Shown: piece after piece, positions 1-11,000 of the stretch | Position numbering within the stretch: the stretch's first letter is position 1 | How the letters are laid out: every line of letters begins with the position of its first letter | Assembly: GCF_036588685.1 (NCBI RefSeq) | Contig: NW_026963314.1 | Location: 1,109,001-1,173,000 of the forward strand | Length of the DNA stretch: 64,000 nt | Direction of reading: 5' to 3' | DNA from: Mytilus trossulus | Lineage: Eukaryota; Mollusca; Bivalvia; Mytilida; Mytilidae | Notes under the pieces: generated by a model | The model's input: only the letters and a program-made list of their open reading frames with translations | Database searches by the model: none | What the model was told of the DNA's origin: nothing | Position numbers and translations under genes: made by a program

Positions 1-78
1 TGATACTAAAAATATCAACATAGCGTCAATATAATTTATTAAAAAAAGAAAGTAAGAGAGAGTCAATTTTTTTATCAA

Positions 79-235
79 ATAAAGGCAACAGTAGTATTCT
101 GCTGTTTGAAATTTATCAATCGATTAAAAAAGAACAAAATACAGTTTAAAAACTAAAACTGAGGGAGACGCATCAAATATAAGAGGAGAACTACGACACA
201 ACAGAAACACATAATCTAAGAAGAAACAAATTTAC
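79..235 (+). repeat. Dispersed repeat family C, degenerate copy
   Basis: Diverged copy of the repeat seen clearly at 12887-13150, sharing the phrases GGCAACAGTAGTAT and AAATATAAGAGGAGAAC. It lies just downstream of the terminal exon at 283-531. Confidence 0.65.
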
Positions 236-282
236 ACTATGATCTTCATATGTAATATAAAAAAATAAGGACTTTAAATCAG

Positions 283-531
283 TCAACACGTTATATTTGG
301 ACCTGTTAGATTATATTGAACTTTATGTACAAACACAGTTTTGTGAGAATTATCGGTCATCCCACTGTGTATATCATTCTGCTCGGCTTTTAATAAATGC
401 CCCTCACGGCTTTGTGACGTGGGATACGCTGACCGGGCCGTCATAACATTGACCTGGATGTCAGAATGTTTGAACCGACGTTGATAAGTTTGACCAAAAC
501 TTATCAAGTCATCTTCTGGTTGCTGGTTATA
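283..531 (-). CDS. Terminal exon of an unrecognised protein, probably a cytoplasmic tail
   Basis: An 82-codon open stretch ends at TGA (283-285) and starts right after a good acceptor (pyrimidine tract then TTAG, exon from 531, phase 0). It reads YNQQPEDDLISFGQTY, then HSDIQVNVMTARSAYP, and ends near YNLTGPNITC. It is hydrophilic, rich in Ser, Thr, Gln and His, with no membrane segment, cysteine pattern or domain that I know. Codon use looks coding, unlike the random frames around it. The exon at 665-718 ends in phase 0 and joins it cleanly. With the hydrophobic exon at 3865-3952 upstream, it could be the tail of a single-pass receptor; that link is inference. It could also be the end of a gene whose other exons I cannot see. 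Confidence 0.5.
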   Translation of the reverse strand, partial: YNQQPEDDLISFGQTYQRRFKHSDIQVNVMTARSAYPTSQSREGHLLKAEQNDIHSGMTDNSHKTVFVHKVQYNLTGPNITC

Positions 532-664
532 CTAAGAAAACACTTCCAAGAGATGCAAATACAGTTGGATAAGTCTTATATTAGGTTATCTGCATTTTGG
601 TATTATATAATATTAGCTGTTCGACACAATACGAAGGCTTTTTGATCTTATTCGCTGCACTCAC

Positions 665-718
665 TTTACAAGACTCTTCCTTTTGTGACTCATAGCTGAT
701 TTCTACATCGTCAACAAG
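665..718 (-). CDS. Candidate 18-codon internal exon of the same gene
   Basis: The segment reads LVDDVEISYESQKEESCK and ends at a strong donor (AAA then GTGAGTG) in phase 0, matching the phase-0 acceptor of the exon ending at 283. The acceptor used here (GTCAG) has a poor pyrimidine tract. An alternative start at 726 would add GT, which would complete the single-base phase left by the exon at 3865. The acidic, Tyr/Ser-rich composition suits a cytoplasmic tail. Confidence is limited by the short length and weak acceptor. Confidence 0.35.
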
Positions 719-1007
719 CTGACTACCTCATAACCAGTACTTACAAAAGTTCTCATGTTAAAAAGAGAAGAAGATAATGAATAGTGGCTTATCATTCAAA
801 TATTTTCCAGAGACCGAATGATGTAGATTGAGGCCTTCAATAGTCAGAACCATTCGTTTTGTGTATAGCAAGCGACAAAAAGCACCAGCGTGACAAAATG
901 TTAAATCATTCAAACGAGAAACCAAAGATCTTAAGTGAACAAAAAAAAGCCAAAGCAGAGATGCTATAAACTGCAACCAACAACAAACACTGCATAACTG
1001 CATACAA

Positions 1008-1190
1008 AGGGGGATTTAGCTAGCTATAAAACCAGATCTAATCAACCATTCTTACATAAGATAATGCCAGTTCCAAGTCAGGAATATGACAGTTGTTTTC
1101 CATTTGTGTGATGTGTTTGAGCTTTTGATTTTGCCATTCGATAAGGAACTTTCCGTTTTTTTTTATTGTATGCGAATTTCAGTATGTTTG
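1008..1190 (+). repeat. Dispersed repeat family D
   Basis: Copy of a family also at 10790-11000 and 15220-15430, with the shared phrases TTAGCTAGCTATAAAACCAG and AAGTCAGGAATATGACAG. Some copies contain a GGTTCAATCC string that resembles a pol III B box, so a SINE origin is possible but unproven. Confidence 0.7.
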
Positions 1191-1408
1191 TGATTCCTCT
1201 TTTTACAAGATCCTTGCTATCATTTTGCTACGCACGTTTGCGCATTTTTTTTTTTTTATTATTTAATGTTATACAAACAAATAATTATAAAATGAATGAA
1301 CCAGTTACTGTTCTTATATGATTTTGTCTTTGTAAATAAAATATAGAATATTCTTTTTTTTAAATATACAGTCCGCCAAAAAGTAAGCACCACCCTATAT
1401 TTAATTGT

Positions 1409-2151
1409 TTATCAAAAGTACCAGGATTATAATTTTTTTTATACGCCAGACGCGCGTTTCGTCTACATAAGACTCACCAGTGACGCTCAGATCAAAAAAG
1501 TTCAAAAGCCAAACAAATACAAAGTTGGAGAGCATTGAGGACCCAAAATTCCAAAAAGTTGTGCCAAATACGTCTAAGGTAATCTACTCCTGGGGTAAGA
1601 AAATCCTTAGTGTTTCGTAAAGTTCAAAGTTTTGTAAACAGAAAATTTATAAAAATGTCCATGTAATTGATATTCATGTCAACACCGAAGTGCTGACTAC
1701 TGGGCTGGTGATACCCTCGGGGACGAAACGTCCACCAGCAGTGGCATCGACCCAGTGGTGTAGAATTTATCAAAAATACCAGGATTATAATTTTTTTAAT
1801 ACGCCAGACGCGCGTTTCGTCTACATAAGACTCACCAGTGACGCTCAGATAAAAAAAGTTCAAAAGCCAAACAAATACAAAGTTGGAGAGCATTGAGGAC
1901 CCAAAATTCCAAAAAGTTGTGCCAAATACGTCTAAGGTAATCTACTCCTAGGGTAAGAAAATCCTTAGTATTTCGTAAAGTTCAAAGTTTTGTAAACAGA
2001 AAATTTATAAAAATGTCCATGTAATTGATATTCATGTCAACACCGAAGTGCTGACTACTGGACTGGTGATACCCTCGGGGACGAAACGTCCACCAGCAGT
2101 GGCATCGACCCAGTGGTGAAAATATTTATCAAAAGTACCAGGATTATAATT
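1409..2151 (+). repeat. Tandem family A repeats, about 358-bp period
   Basis: Two nearly identical full units start at about 1409 and 1768, and a third is cut short after 2127. Each begins ACCAGGATTATAATTTTT, continues ACGCCAGACGCGCGTTTCGT and ends with GGGGACGAAACGTCCACC and CAGTGGCATCGACCCAGTGG. Related copies lie at about 13437, 28165, 48610 and 54360. No coding frame is conserved between copies. Confidence 0.9.
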
Positions 2152-2474
2152 TTTATCTATATCGATATATGATATATCTATGATGAAATATCTATGATAT
2201 TTTACAATACCTTTTAGTTTTAATCTGAAAAACTCAAAAGTTAGCTAAAAAGTGTTACACTTTTGTTAAATTATAAATCGAAAACTAAATTTAAGTTAAA
2301 TTTTAAAACGGTCTTTTTAAACTTTTGGTACTCTAAAATTATGTTTAAAATACTATCAAAATTGCAACTTGTTAGAGCAACACAAAAGTTAAACTTGGAC
2401 AAACAAATTGTATTGTTAAACAACATTTAATATGCGCACAATAAGCAAAGCATAAAGTCAAAGGACCTGATAAT

Positions 2475-3530
2475 GTCTACATGAAATTTTGCATCAATAT
2501 GATGTGTATCCGCCCCGCTTTCGGTAAAGTTCTCTTACACGGCGTCACATACTGTGGACAAGGCGTCTCAAATTTGCAAGTGGAAATCTCTGCCACTCCA
2601 AAACTATTGCTGCTCGTAACTCTTGGAGATTTTGACAAGTTGGGTTCCGGCGGTTAGGATTTCGTCCAATTGCATCCTACACATGCTCGATTGGGTTCAT
2701 ATCCGGAAACATGGCCGGCCAAAAGATACTGTCAATTGACTCTTGTTGCTTGTAAGCTGTCACAATTCTCGCTCTGTGCGGTCTTGTGTTATCGTCCATG
2801 TACAGGGGACGATCAGCAAGTGGATGGCCATCAAAATGTGGAACATTAATGTCACGTAACAGTTAGTCCCTGTAAATCTGACTATTCATATTCCCTTGTA
2901 CATGTAAGACATGCATATCCAGTTTACAACTTAACGAAAAACATCCCCACACCATGACACCACCTGCACCAAAAGCATGAGTTGGAAAAAAATGTTCCTT
3001 TGGTTATAGGCTATATTGCGTTCTCGCGAAACGCGCATACGCCCGTCTACGGGCCGTAAAAGAAATCGACTTTCATCAGACCAATGAATTTTCCGCCAAT
3101 TTCGGATGTTCCAATGAAGATGGCCATAGGCCCACTGCATACGAATTTGGCGATGCCTTGATAACAAATGAGGACGTCGTACAACTCTACGTTCTCGCAG
3201 GTTAGCGCTACGGAGCCTCCGGATAACACATCGAACGCTTATCCTTCCCCCTTTTGGCCATTGCTGTCGTAACTGAGTTGCAGGTGTAAATGGATGAGCC
3301 CTAGCGGTGCGAATTAACAATCTGTTACTTCGAATTGACGTTTTTCGAGGTATCCTGGATCGGGGTCTGTCATTTATACTTCCTGCGATTCTCTCACGTG
3401 GTAAAGTCGAAGGATGACTGTATGATTGACGTTAAAATTTTTACCAATGGTTCTTGTGCTAATACCTGCAGTTGACATTCCAACAGGTTGCCATCTTTCA
3501 ACTTCAGATAACTTACGTCTTGACATCACA
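2475..3530 (-). pseudogene. Tc1-family transposase, frameshifted remnant
   Basis: Reading 5' to 3' on the minus strand and crossing frames, the recognisable pieces are an N-terminal helix-turn-helix-like region (about 3530-3330), the block IHWSDESRFLLRPVDGRMRV containing the second catalytic Asp of the DDE/D triad, a broken GGVMVWGCFS-like segment near 2950, the DDNTRPHRA block near 2790, and the NPIEHV and PNRRNPTCQNLQELRA motifs at 2500-2700. That is the expected order and roughly the expected length (about 340 codons) for Tc1 transposases. Several frameshifts and stops make it non-functional. The longest open piece is 2931-3320. Confidence 0.88.
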
Positions 3531-3864
3531 GATAAAATGGCTTAAAAGGGTTAATTTTACATGTGCAGGTAACTTTAGGTGTAAAGTTTGGATGTACTCA
3601 AACCTGTTTTCTACACTGACCACGATAGGGTTAATAAAAAGCCGGTTTACAGGTTTATATGAACTTATTATTGCGTCAAATTCATACACAATATTGTGTA
3701 TGTATATTGTTATCATTTAAAAACAAACATTAAGATTTAGCAATCCTTTTATAAAAATTATAAGGTATCATATGTAGATGATGCTTAACTTTTGGCGGAC
3801 TGTATACATGCAGCTATGTTTCAATTTATATTGAAAACTGAAATAAGATAAGAAATAAACTTAC

Positions 3865-3952
3865 AGGAATAACGACGTCTTTTATAGTATCTAGCCTCTA
3901 TCGCCACAGCAAATATGATGAAAATTATACCAACAAATTTCCATGCAGACAT
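3865..3952 (-). CDS. Exon with signal-peptide or transmembrane segment
   Basis: An ATG at 3950-3952 opens MSAWKFVGIIFIIFAVAIEA followed by RYYKRRRYS, ending at a consensus donor (T then GTAAGTTT, phase 1) at 3865/3864. Two readings fit. It may be a first exon with a signal peptide cleaved after IEA and a very basic mature start. Or it may be a transmembrane helix with a basic stop-transfer tail, in which case the exon could extend upstream to 3990, in frame through VTCEHTVMFQYYN, after a TTTTTCCCTGAG acceptor. The downstream hydrophilic exons at 665-718 and 283-531 favour a receptor tail. No family was recognised. Confidence 0.45.
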
Positions 3953-4051
3953 ATTGTAATACTGGAACATGACTGTATGTTCACATGTAACTCAGGGAAA
4001 AACATCAATTTTTATTAACATTATTATGCTGATCAAGTTTTTGTCGATCAC

Positions 4052-6879
4052 CACGGCCGACACTCGGCAAACCGAGAGATTAGTCGGTTAATCTATATTG
4101 AGTATGCGGCTATATGGGCGGTTAATCTGTTAATCGGGTTGGTTATACGTCTGTTAAGAATCGCTCAATTTTACGTTAAACTCTGTTAAATATACACATG
4201 TTTGCCATTTTATAAGAACCAAATCAAAAAAGAAAAGTGTCTGACAAAATGATATATAGCATAGAACATTTTCCACCTGTAAAAACATTTCGTAGTCTGA
4301 GCAATTTTCAGTAAAACTTAAAAGCGTCGCGCAAGTATGTAGTATTTATGCTTATACGCATAGCAATTTGTTTTAATAAAAGGCGAACAAACAATTCTAG
4401 ATATCATTTAAAGGACGAAACATAGTACTTTGTGTCTAAAAAAAAATTGACATTGGTAAATATTTCTTAATTGTAATATAACGTGAATAATACCACGTTT
4501 TAGTGAAAATAATGGAAATAAAGTCTGTTAAAGGGTTGGACAATTCAAATTTTGTCAGTTGAGAATCTTTTAGCCACAACAATAGTTATGCTACCTTTAT
4601 ATTTTCCCATTGAAAAAGTTGAAGTCATATGAAACGAGTGACTGGTGAAACATAATGTATTCAATTCTTGACCCAATATATATTTGTTTAGGGGCCAGCT
4701 GAAGGACACCTCCGGGTGCGGGAATTTCTTGCTACATTGAAAACCTGTTGGTGACCTTCTGCTGTTGGTTTTTTTTATTTGGTCGGGTTGTTGTCTCTTT
4801 GACACATTCCCCATTTCCATTCTCAATTTTAATTCTTGACCAAATGCATGTATATATCATAAACTTAGTCTTCTGTGCAAGATTTTGTCATTTTTACGCA
4901 AATATATCGAATAATTGTCAATTTTTTTTTCTCTTTGTCTGTTATTATGTGAAATATGGCAGCTATTTAATTATCGTGTTTTAAAGCCGTAGTTTACCGA
5001 TTGTCGCCTTATAGTAAACAATCAACAAATAAGCATGGATATTGAGCACGTGTTTTACATGTATAATCAGATTTTTAAAAAATTTTAATGACAGATCCTT
5101 GCGTTTTTGCGATGACCGGATTTTTACGAGAAAGCAAGCAATTAAGCAAGTCTTCTAAATGTGGACAAACTAAAAAAATTTCTTCAGAAAACTTATATGT
5201 ACATAACGTTTATAATGAACACTATCCCATTAGTTATAAAAAAACATATGCATATATTTTTTTTAGTTTGAGGTTCAATATGACTTTAATAATGAAATTT
5301 TGTTGTGTAAAAAAAAATGACAATACGGTGCAACAGTATCCTTCCAGTAAGAGCATTTTTTTTTACTTTCTTTGCATTTTATTGAAGGGTGTTTCACTTC
5401 AATATAGCGTGATATGGATTGGCCGTTAGAATATACATGAATTTATTATAATTTAAGTTTTCAATCAGCCTTAATTTTTGTGTCTGTTCAGAGTAGCACG
5501 TGCTAAAATCCGACTGGAAGTGTCTTTCATATTCAATACATAGTACATATAACGTATTGTCGTTCTCATATGCACATGATATTTGTCACTGGACGTTAAA
5601 CCCTAATTCGTCAGCATCATTCAATTGGTTCTTTTTCTCCTATTTCTTAATCATATGACTGTTGTTTAGAAATCATTATAAAGAAGCAAATGGAAAGGAG
5701 CGAATGCAACTACATTCGGTTATCTTAAGTTTTAATTTTTATTCCGTTTAGTTCCTTTCTACATAAGCGCAGAGCAGAACTGCAGTTGTCCGCAAGTAAA
5801 CTTCTAGCATTTGTCACCAATTGAGTACATCGCAATCTGTTACTGTTTCTTCAACACACATAGGGGTGTCATGTCTGTATTCTTAAACAATTATTATTTT
5901 TCTCTCTCTGTTTTAGCATTGCGTAACTCTCTACCGTCCTTATCTATTATTCGATATTCTGCGTCTCCATCCAGATTCTCGTGTATACCATGAAGGTCCG
6001 AATTTTGGGTGTTGTTTATTTTAATCTGTATTTTTTAAATTGTTATGTAATTTTTCTCTACATTTAATTAATCTTACTCATTATTCTTTCTCTATTCTTT
6101 ATATTTTAGCATCCCAATATATTTTACTTACTGACTCACGTTTTGAAACCATTTTTATCACTTTTTAATTTCCATTGTCTAAATTGTTCATTGTTTCTGT
6201 GGGGTTTCCGTATTTTTTGTATGTTTCATTGTTCATGTGTTGTTTCCGTATATTTTAGCCGCTCGTCTTGGGCCTATCCATTTGATCCGATAACACCCAA
6301 TATAGCAATAAAAATATACTTGTTTTGCCATTCATAACTCTTAACAGACCAATTAACAGACCGGGTTTTATACATCCGACCCATTAACAGACCAGGTTTT
6401 AAATGAAAATTGATTAATGTCACCAAAATACAGATTTTCGTGTAGATATTTCCTCCAATGATATGAATATGGTTAACAAACATAATGCCTGTCTTTTTTC
6501 GATGTTTAAAATATTGCATGCAAGTAAATTCAACCGTCGTGTCATTTTGTGTACATTTTGTGTGTGTACAATGTGTATAAATTTATTGATGAGTAACCCG
6601 CCTTTTCATTTTTTATATCGCTTATCGAAACTAGAAAAAAAAAATTACATTACTGGATTCAGTATATTGAATTGTTTTGTCAGACATGACTATTTTTTTT
6701 TTATAAAAATATATTTAAAAAGTTATTCAATGAAACAAACTGAACTTCCGATGATTTTTCATGATAACATTTGATTAACAGACTTTAGCCAACCCGATTA
6801 ACAGACCAACCGCTAATATAGCCGCATACTCAATATAGATCAACCGGCCAATCTCTCGGTTGGCCGAGTGTCAGCCGTG
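4052..6879. mobile_element. Long-TIR DNA transposon, probably non-autonomous
   Basis: Imperfect inverted repeats of about 110 bp bound 2828 bp. The outer part is CACGGCCGACACTCGGC on the left and CACGGCTGACACTCGGCC on the right; both continue through the shared GAGTATGCGGCTATAT. ATCAC flanks both ends (4047-4051, 6880-6884), a likely 5-bp target duplication. Subrepeats containing TTAACAGACC recur just inside the right arm (about 6335-6400). The interior is AT-rich, and its open frames (5088-5429 and 6463-6774 are the longest) match nothing I know, so no transposase is called. A CAC end with a 5-bp duplication recalls Transib elements, but that is only a resemblance. Confidence 0.8.
4685..4840 (+). 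repeat. Dispersed mussel-type repeat inside the 2.8-kb element
   Basis: Contains GGGGCCAGCTGAAGGACACC, TGCGGGAATTTCTTGCTACA and TTGTCTCTTTGACACATTCC, phrases I associate with a very common bivalve repeat. Shorter pieces recur near 50890-50940 and 43630-43660. Confidence 0.6.
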
Positions 6880-7106
6880 ATCACGTGTCAATCCAATAAG
6901 TCTAAAGTACACATGTTTCAACTACGACATGATGTAGTTCAGTTTTTTTTTAAGAAGAACCTTTATTTATATGTTTAATGCTAAAAATCAATTCGTTTTG
7001 CTTGTGGTTTGTTCTTAACTTTTTAGCTAATTTTCCATGTAATGAATGGTAGTAGCGATGAACCGCTGCTTGAATAGAGAACTTGTCCAAACATCATGAT
7101 TACATA

Positions 7107-8405
7107 AAACTAGAGGCTCTAAAGTGCCTGTGTCGCTCACCTTGGTCTATGTGAATATTAAAGAAAGGAAGCAGATGGATTCATGACAAAATTGTGCTTT
7201 TGTGATGGTGATATGTTTGTACATCTTACTTTACTGAACATTCTTGCTGCTTTCAGTTATCACTATCTATAATGAACTTGGCCAAGTAGTTTCTGTGGAA
7301 AATGTTACCGGTAGTAAAAATTTACAAATTTTATGATAATTGCTTAATATTGACTATAAAGGACAATAACTCCTTAGGGGGTCAATTGACCATTTTGGTC
7401 ATGTTGACTTATGTGTAAATCTTACTTTGCTGACACTATTGCTGTTTACAGTTTATCTCTATCTATAATAATATTCACGATAATAACCAAAAACAGCAAA
7501 ATTTCCCTAAAACTACCAATTCAGGGACAGCAACCCAAAACGGGTTCTCTGATTCATCTAAAATTCTAGGGCAGATAGATCTTGACCTAATAAACAATTT
7601 TACCTAATGTCAGATTTGCTCCTAATGCTTTGGTTTCTGTGTTATAAGCGAAAAACTGCGTTTTACCCCTATGTTCTATTTTTAGCCATGGCGGCGATCT
7701 TGGTTGGTTTTGCGGGTCACGCCGCACATTTTTTAAAATTTTATACCACAAAGATGATTGTGGCCAAGTTTGGTTTAATTTGCGCAGTAGTTTCAGAGAA
7801 GAAGATCTTTAAAAAGATATATAGAATTTACGAAAAATGGTTAAAAATTGACTTTAAAATGCAATAACTCCTAAAGGGGTCAACTAATCATTTTGATCAT
7901 GCTGACTTATTTGTAAATCTTACTTCGCTGAACATTAATGCTGTTTACAGTTTATCTCTATCTATAATAATATTCAAGATAATAACCAAAAACAGCAAAA
8001 TTTCCCTAAAATTACTAATTCAGGGGCAGCAACCTAACAACGTGTTGTCCGATTCATCTGGAAATTTTAGGGCAGATAGATCTTGACCTGATAAACCATT
8101 TTATCCCGTGTCAGATTTGCTCTAAATGCTTTGGTTTTTGAGTTATAAGCCAAAAACTGCATTTTACCCCTATGTTCTATTTTTAGCCATGGTGGCCATC
8201 TTGGTTGATTTGGCGGGTCATGCCACACTTTTTTTTAAACTAGATACCCCAATAATGATTGTGGCCAAGTTTGGTTTACTTTTACCCAGTAGTTTCAGAG
8301 AAGAAGATGTTTGTAAAAGTTAACGACGACGGACGACGGACGACAGACGACGGACGCCAAGTGATGATAAAATCTCACTTGGCCCTTCGGGTTAATTTAT
8401 CTGAA
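7107..8405 (+). repeat. Family B modular repeat with two tandem core units
   Basis: Head AGAGGCTCTAAAGTGCC then GTGTCGCTCACC; tail with GACGG steps, GACGCCAAGTGATGA, then CTCACTTGGCCCTTCGGG. The core is two tandem units with a period of about 500 bp, starting near 7355 and 7851, each with GGCAATAACTCC-like, TTTACAGTTTATCTC and GGCAGATAGATCTTGACC phrases. Other copies are at 39104, 41130, 54270 (reverse) and 61425. The hairpin tail followed by CTAA recalls Helitron 3' ends; that is inference. Confidence 0.8.
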
Positions 8406-10029
8406 ACTAATCATAGAAAGAAATATGATGTATCGCTAAGTAAACAATTAACCCAAGGTGATGAGTGAGCATTTCATTTGAAAGGAAATGCAATATTTAA
8501 ACCACGAAGGCCTTTTTTAATCTTTTACGGAGAATTACGCGCTTATTATCTTGTTCAGTGCTCGAGTAACTAAGTGTCAAGTCATGTTCGAAACTATTAT
8601 CAGGTAACGCAGTCGGCTCGTCCAGATTTTCATCATCGTCGATATTTTCGCAAATAGGAATAAGCGGGGGCTTCGCGCGATCTGGTGGTAGGTCACGGAT
8701 AGGCACAGGAAGGCTATCTTCGTCATGGTCATCTGATTCCTACTACTGATTTTACACGTTCGGAGAATATCTCGGATTTTTCTGGACACTTATAGTGTTT
8801 AAAGCTTTATAACATTCCGAAAGTTTTACTTAGTAGGACGAGGCGCGGAGATGATTGCCTGCGAATGTTTTGATGAACAACCGTTCACCATCACGCGCAA
8901 CAACAAGGTACTGATCTCGCGATTAGGTCTTTGACCTATCGGTTTAAAGGTAAACCAAATCCCCTATAGTAATATCAGGGTCTGACGACCGGATCGACTG
9001 CATTTAGAAATTTCGCTAAATCCGTGATTTTTATTTAGAGCCTCGTGCTGTGCGCCAATAAGGTTCATGTCAGAAATCGCCAATTGTGTATGCGTAGTAC
9101 ATGTAGTAGCAATAACTAGTGTATTTTCAGATCGAGGAGAATGATCGCGATCCTCACGAAGTAACTCGTCTTCGAGCACAGCGATGGCATTATATTTCCT
9201 TTATTATTTGATGAGAAAATCTCACTTGGCCCTTCGGGTTAATTAATCTGAAACTAATCATAGAAAGAAATATGATGTATAGCTAGGTAAACAATTAACC
9301 CAAGGTGATGAGTGATCATTTCATTTAAAAGGAAATGAAATATTTAAACCACGAAGGCCTTTTTTAATCTTTTACGGAGAACGCGCTTATTATCTTGTTC
9401 AGTGCTCGAGTAACTAAGTGTCAAGTCATGTTCGAAACTATTATCAGGTTACGCAGTCGCCTCGTCCAGATTTTCATCATCGTCGATATTTTCGCAAATA
9501 GGAATAAGCGGGGGCTTCGTGCGATCTGGTGGTAGGTCACGGATAGGCACAGGAAGGCTATCTTCGTCATGGTCATCTGATTCCTACTACTGATTTTACA
9601 CGTTCTGAGAATATCTCGGATTTTTCTGGACACTAATAGTGTTTAAAGCTTTATAACATTCCGAAAGTTTTACTTAGTAGGACGAGGCGCGGAGATGATT
9701 GCCTGCGAATGTTTTGATGAACAACCGTTCACAATCACGCGCAACAACAAGGTACTGATCTCGCGATTAGGTCTTTGACCTATCGGTTTAAAGGTAAACC
9801 AAATCCCCTATAGTAATATCAGGGTCTGACGACCGGGTCGACTGCATTTAGAAATTTCGATAAATCCGTGATTTTTATTTCGAGCCTCGTGCTGTGCGCC
9901 AATTAGGTTCATGTCAGAAATCGCCAATTGTGTATGCGTAGTACATGTAGTAGCAATAACTAGTGTATTTTCAGATCGAGGAGAATGATCGCGATCCTCA
10001 CGAAGTAACTCGTCTTCGAGCACAGCGAT
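8369..10029. repeat. Tandem segmental duplication, about 845-bp unit
   Basis: The unit starting AAATCTCACTTGGCCCTTCG at about 8369 is repeated from about 9212 with only scattered differences. For example, copy 1 has GAGAATTACGCGC where copy 2 has GAGAACGCGC. Each unit holds the last part of a family B tail and a Ty3/Gypsy integrase C-terminal fragment. The second unit runs on past 10029 into related sequence that the first lacks. Confidence 0.9.
8497..9180 (-). pseudogene. Ty3/Gypsy integrase C-terminal fragment, copy 1
   Basis: On the minus strand one frame reads from about 8982 through DPDITIGDLVYL, RDQYLVVARDGERLFIKTF and NHLRASSY-VKLSECYKAL, with in-frame stops between these blocks. It is followed by an open acidic and then basic tail ending RKRLKKAFVV at 8497. 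An upstream piece in another frame (9179-8964) carries TQLAISDMNLIGAQHEA. This is the layout at the end of Ty3/Gypsy-type integrases: a linker, an SH3-like C-terminal domain that helps bind DNA, and a tail. No catalytic core, reverse transcriptase or LTR is present here. It is a dead fragment. Confidence 0.72.
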
Positions 10030-10119
10030 TGCATTATCGGCAACTGGAATTTTGCTCCGATTTTTAACACGGCCAATTTCAATTGATATGTTGAGTTGCT
10101 TTAAAATATGAATCGTCAC
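9345..10119 (-). pseudogene. Ty3/Gypsy integrase C-terminal fragment, copy 2
   Basis: Second copy of the preceding fragment, from the tandem duplication. It keeps more upstream sequence: an open frame from about 10119 down to 9808 carries NRSKIPVADNAIAVLEDELL and AISDMNLIGAQHEARNKNHG, which fits the linker before the SH3-like domain. The SH3-like block has the same in-frame stops as copy 1, so it was already dead before the duplication. Confidence 0.72.
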
Positions 10120-10780
10120 ATAAGGGGCGAAAAACCCGGGGCGGGGTCAACTCGAACTACAACACTGGGACCGTTTAAAGGATTTAAAGGTATCAATAAG
10201 TGTATCAATAAGTGAAATAGCCCATCTCGCAAGCTACCCAGTTTTTCGTCTTTGATAAAGTATGTACTAGTGTACGGCGTTACAGTATGAGGGAACCATT
10301 TTAAAGGCGCGCATGCCACTTGAATCTAACAATGTATTTAGATTTTTAATAGTTGGGCCCGGTTATTAAATTGGTCCACATTGAGGTCTAAAGGGTCTAA
10401 AATTGAGCATTATTTGATTTCATCAACAATTGAATTCTTGGGGTTCTATGATATGCTGAATCTTACCATGTATTAAGAATTGGGATATTGGACCATAATA
10501 GGTAAATGTCCAATTTAAAATTTTCAAGTTTTTAAATTTAAGTTCATAGACCACATTCATTCTGTATCAGAAACCTATGTTGTGTCAACTATTTAGTCAC
10601 AATTCAAATTCAGAGCTGTATTAAGCTTGTGTCCATACTTACCCCAACTGATCAAGGTTCGACATCTGTGGTCGTATTAGGATGTGCCATGCGGATCATC
10701 TCGTTATATTACTGTCTCAAGGACGAATGTGCAACATCATATTTTTGTCTTTCATGTGACCAGGTGGAATAAGGCTCAGA
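10120..10780. other. Repeat-like non-coding stretch
   Basis: No gene is supported. From about 10505 to 10650 the sequence (CAGAAACCTATGTTGTGTCA and nearby) matches 40975-41135 in the opposite orientation, so this is a dispersed repeat. The rest is unassigned. Confidence 0.5.
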
Positions 10781-10789
10781 TAAATTGAA

Positions 10790-11000
10790 TGCAGAACGTT
10801 CATAAAAGTGAGAGGGTTAGCGCTATAGAACCAGGTTTAAACCATTTTCTACATTTGAAAATGCCTGTACCAAGTCAGGAATATGACAGTTCTTGTCCAT
10901 TCGTTTTTGATACGTTTTGTTTTTTGATTTTGCCATGTGATTATGGACTTTCCAAATTGACTTTCCTCTGAGTTCAGTATTTTTGTGATTTTACTTTTTT
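10790..11000 (+). repeat. Dispersed repeat family D
   Basis: Shares GAAAATGCCTGTACCAAGTC and AGGAATATGACAGTT with the copies at 1008 and 15220. Confidence 0.75.

Larger units (their letters stand above)
1369..3802 (-). mobile_element. Tc1/mariner-type DNA transposon with nested repeats
   Basis: Terminal inverted repeats match: CAGTCCGCCAAAAAGTAAGC at 1369 and its complement with small gaps ending at 3802. Each end is flanked by TA (1367-1368 and 3803-3804), the duplication made by Tc1/mariner elements. A broken Tc1-type transposase lies inside on the minus strand. At 2434 bp it is longer than a typical Tc1 element (about 1.3-1.7 kb) because family A tandem repeats (about 1409-2151) sit inside the left end. 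It lies 60 bp beyond the splice donor at 3864, so it is probably intronic. Confidence 0.88.

Noticed and set aside
758..1003. 81-codon hydrophobic minus-strand frame as a membrane protein
   Set aside because: No splice or start context, and parts resemble the family E repeat; likely a chance frame.
2931..3320. A functional Tc1 transposase from this open frame
   Set aside because: Motifs before and after it lie in other frames, and it ends in an out-of-frame tail after about 105 codons.
5088..5429. 113-codon open frame inside the 2.8-kb DNA element as a transposase
   Set aside because: No DDE/D, zinc-finger or other motif; Phe/Tyr/Lys-rich low complexity typical of AT-rich noise.
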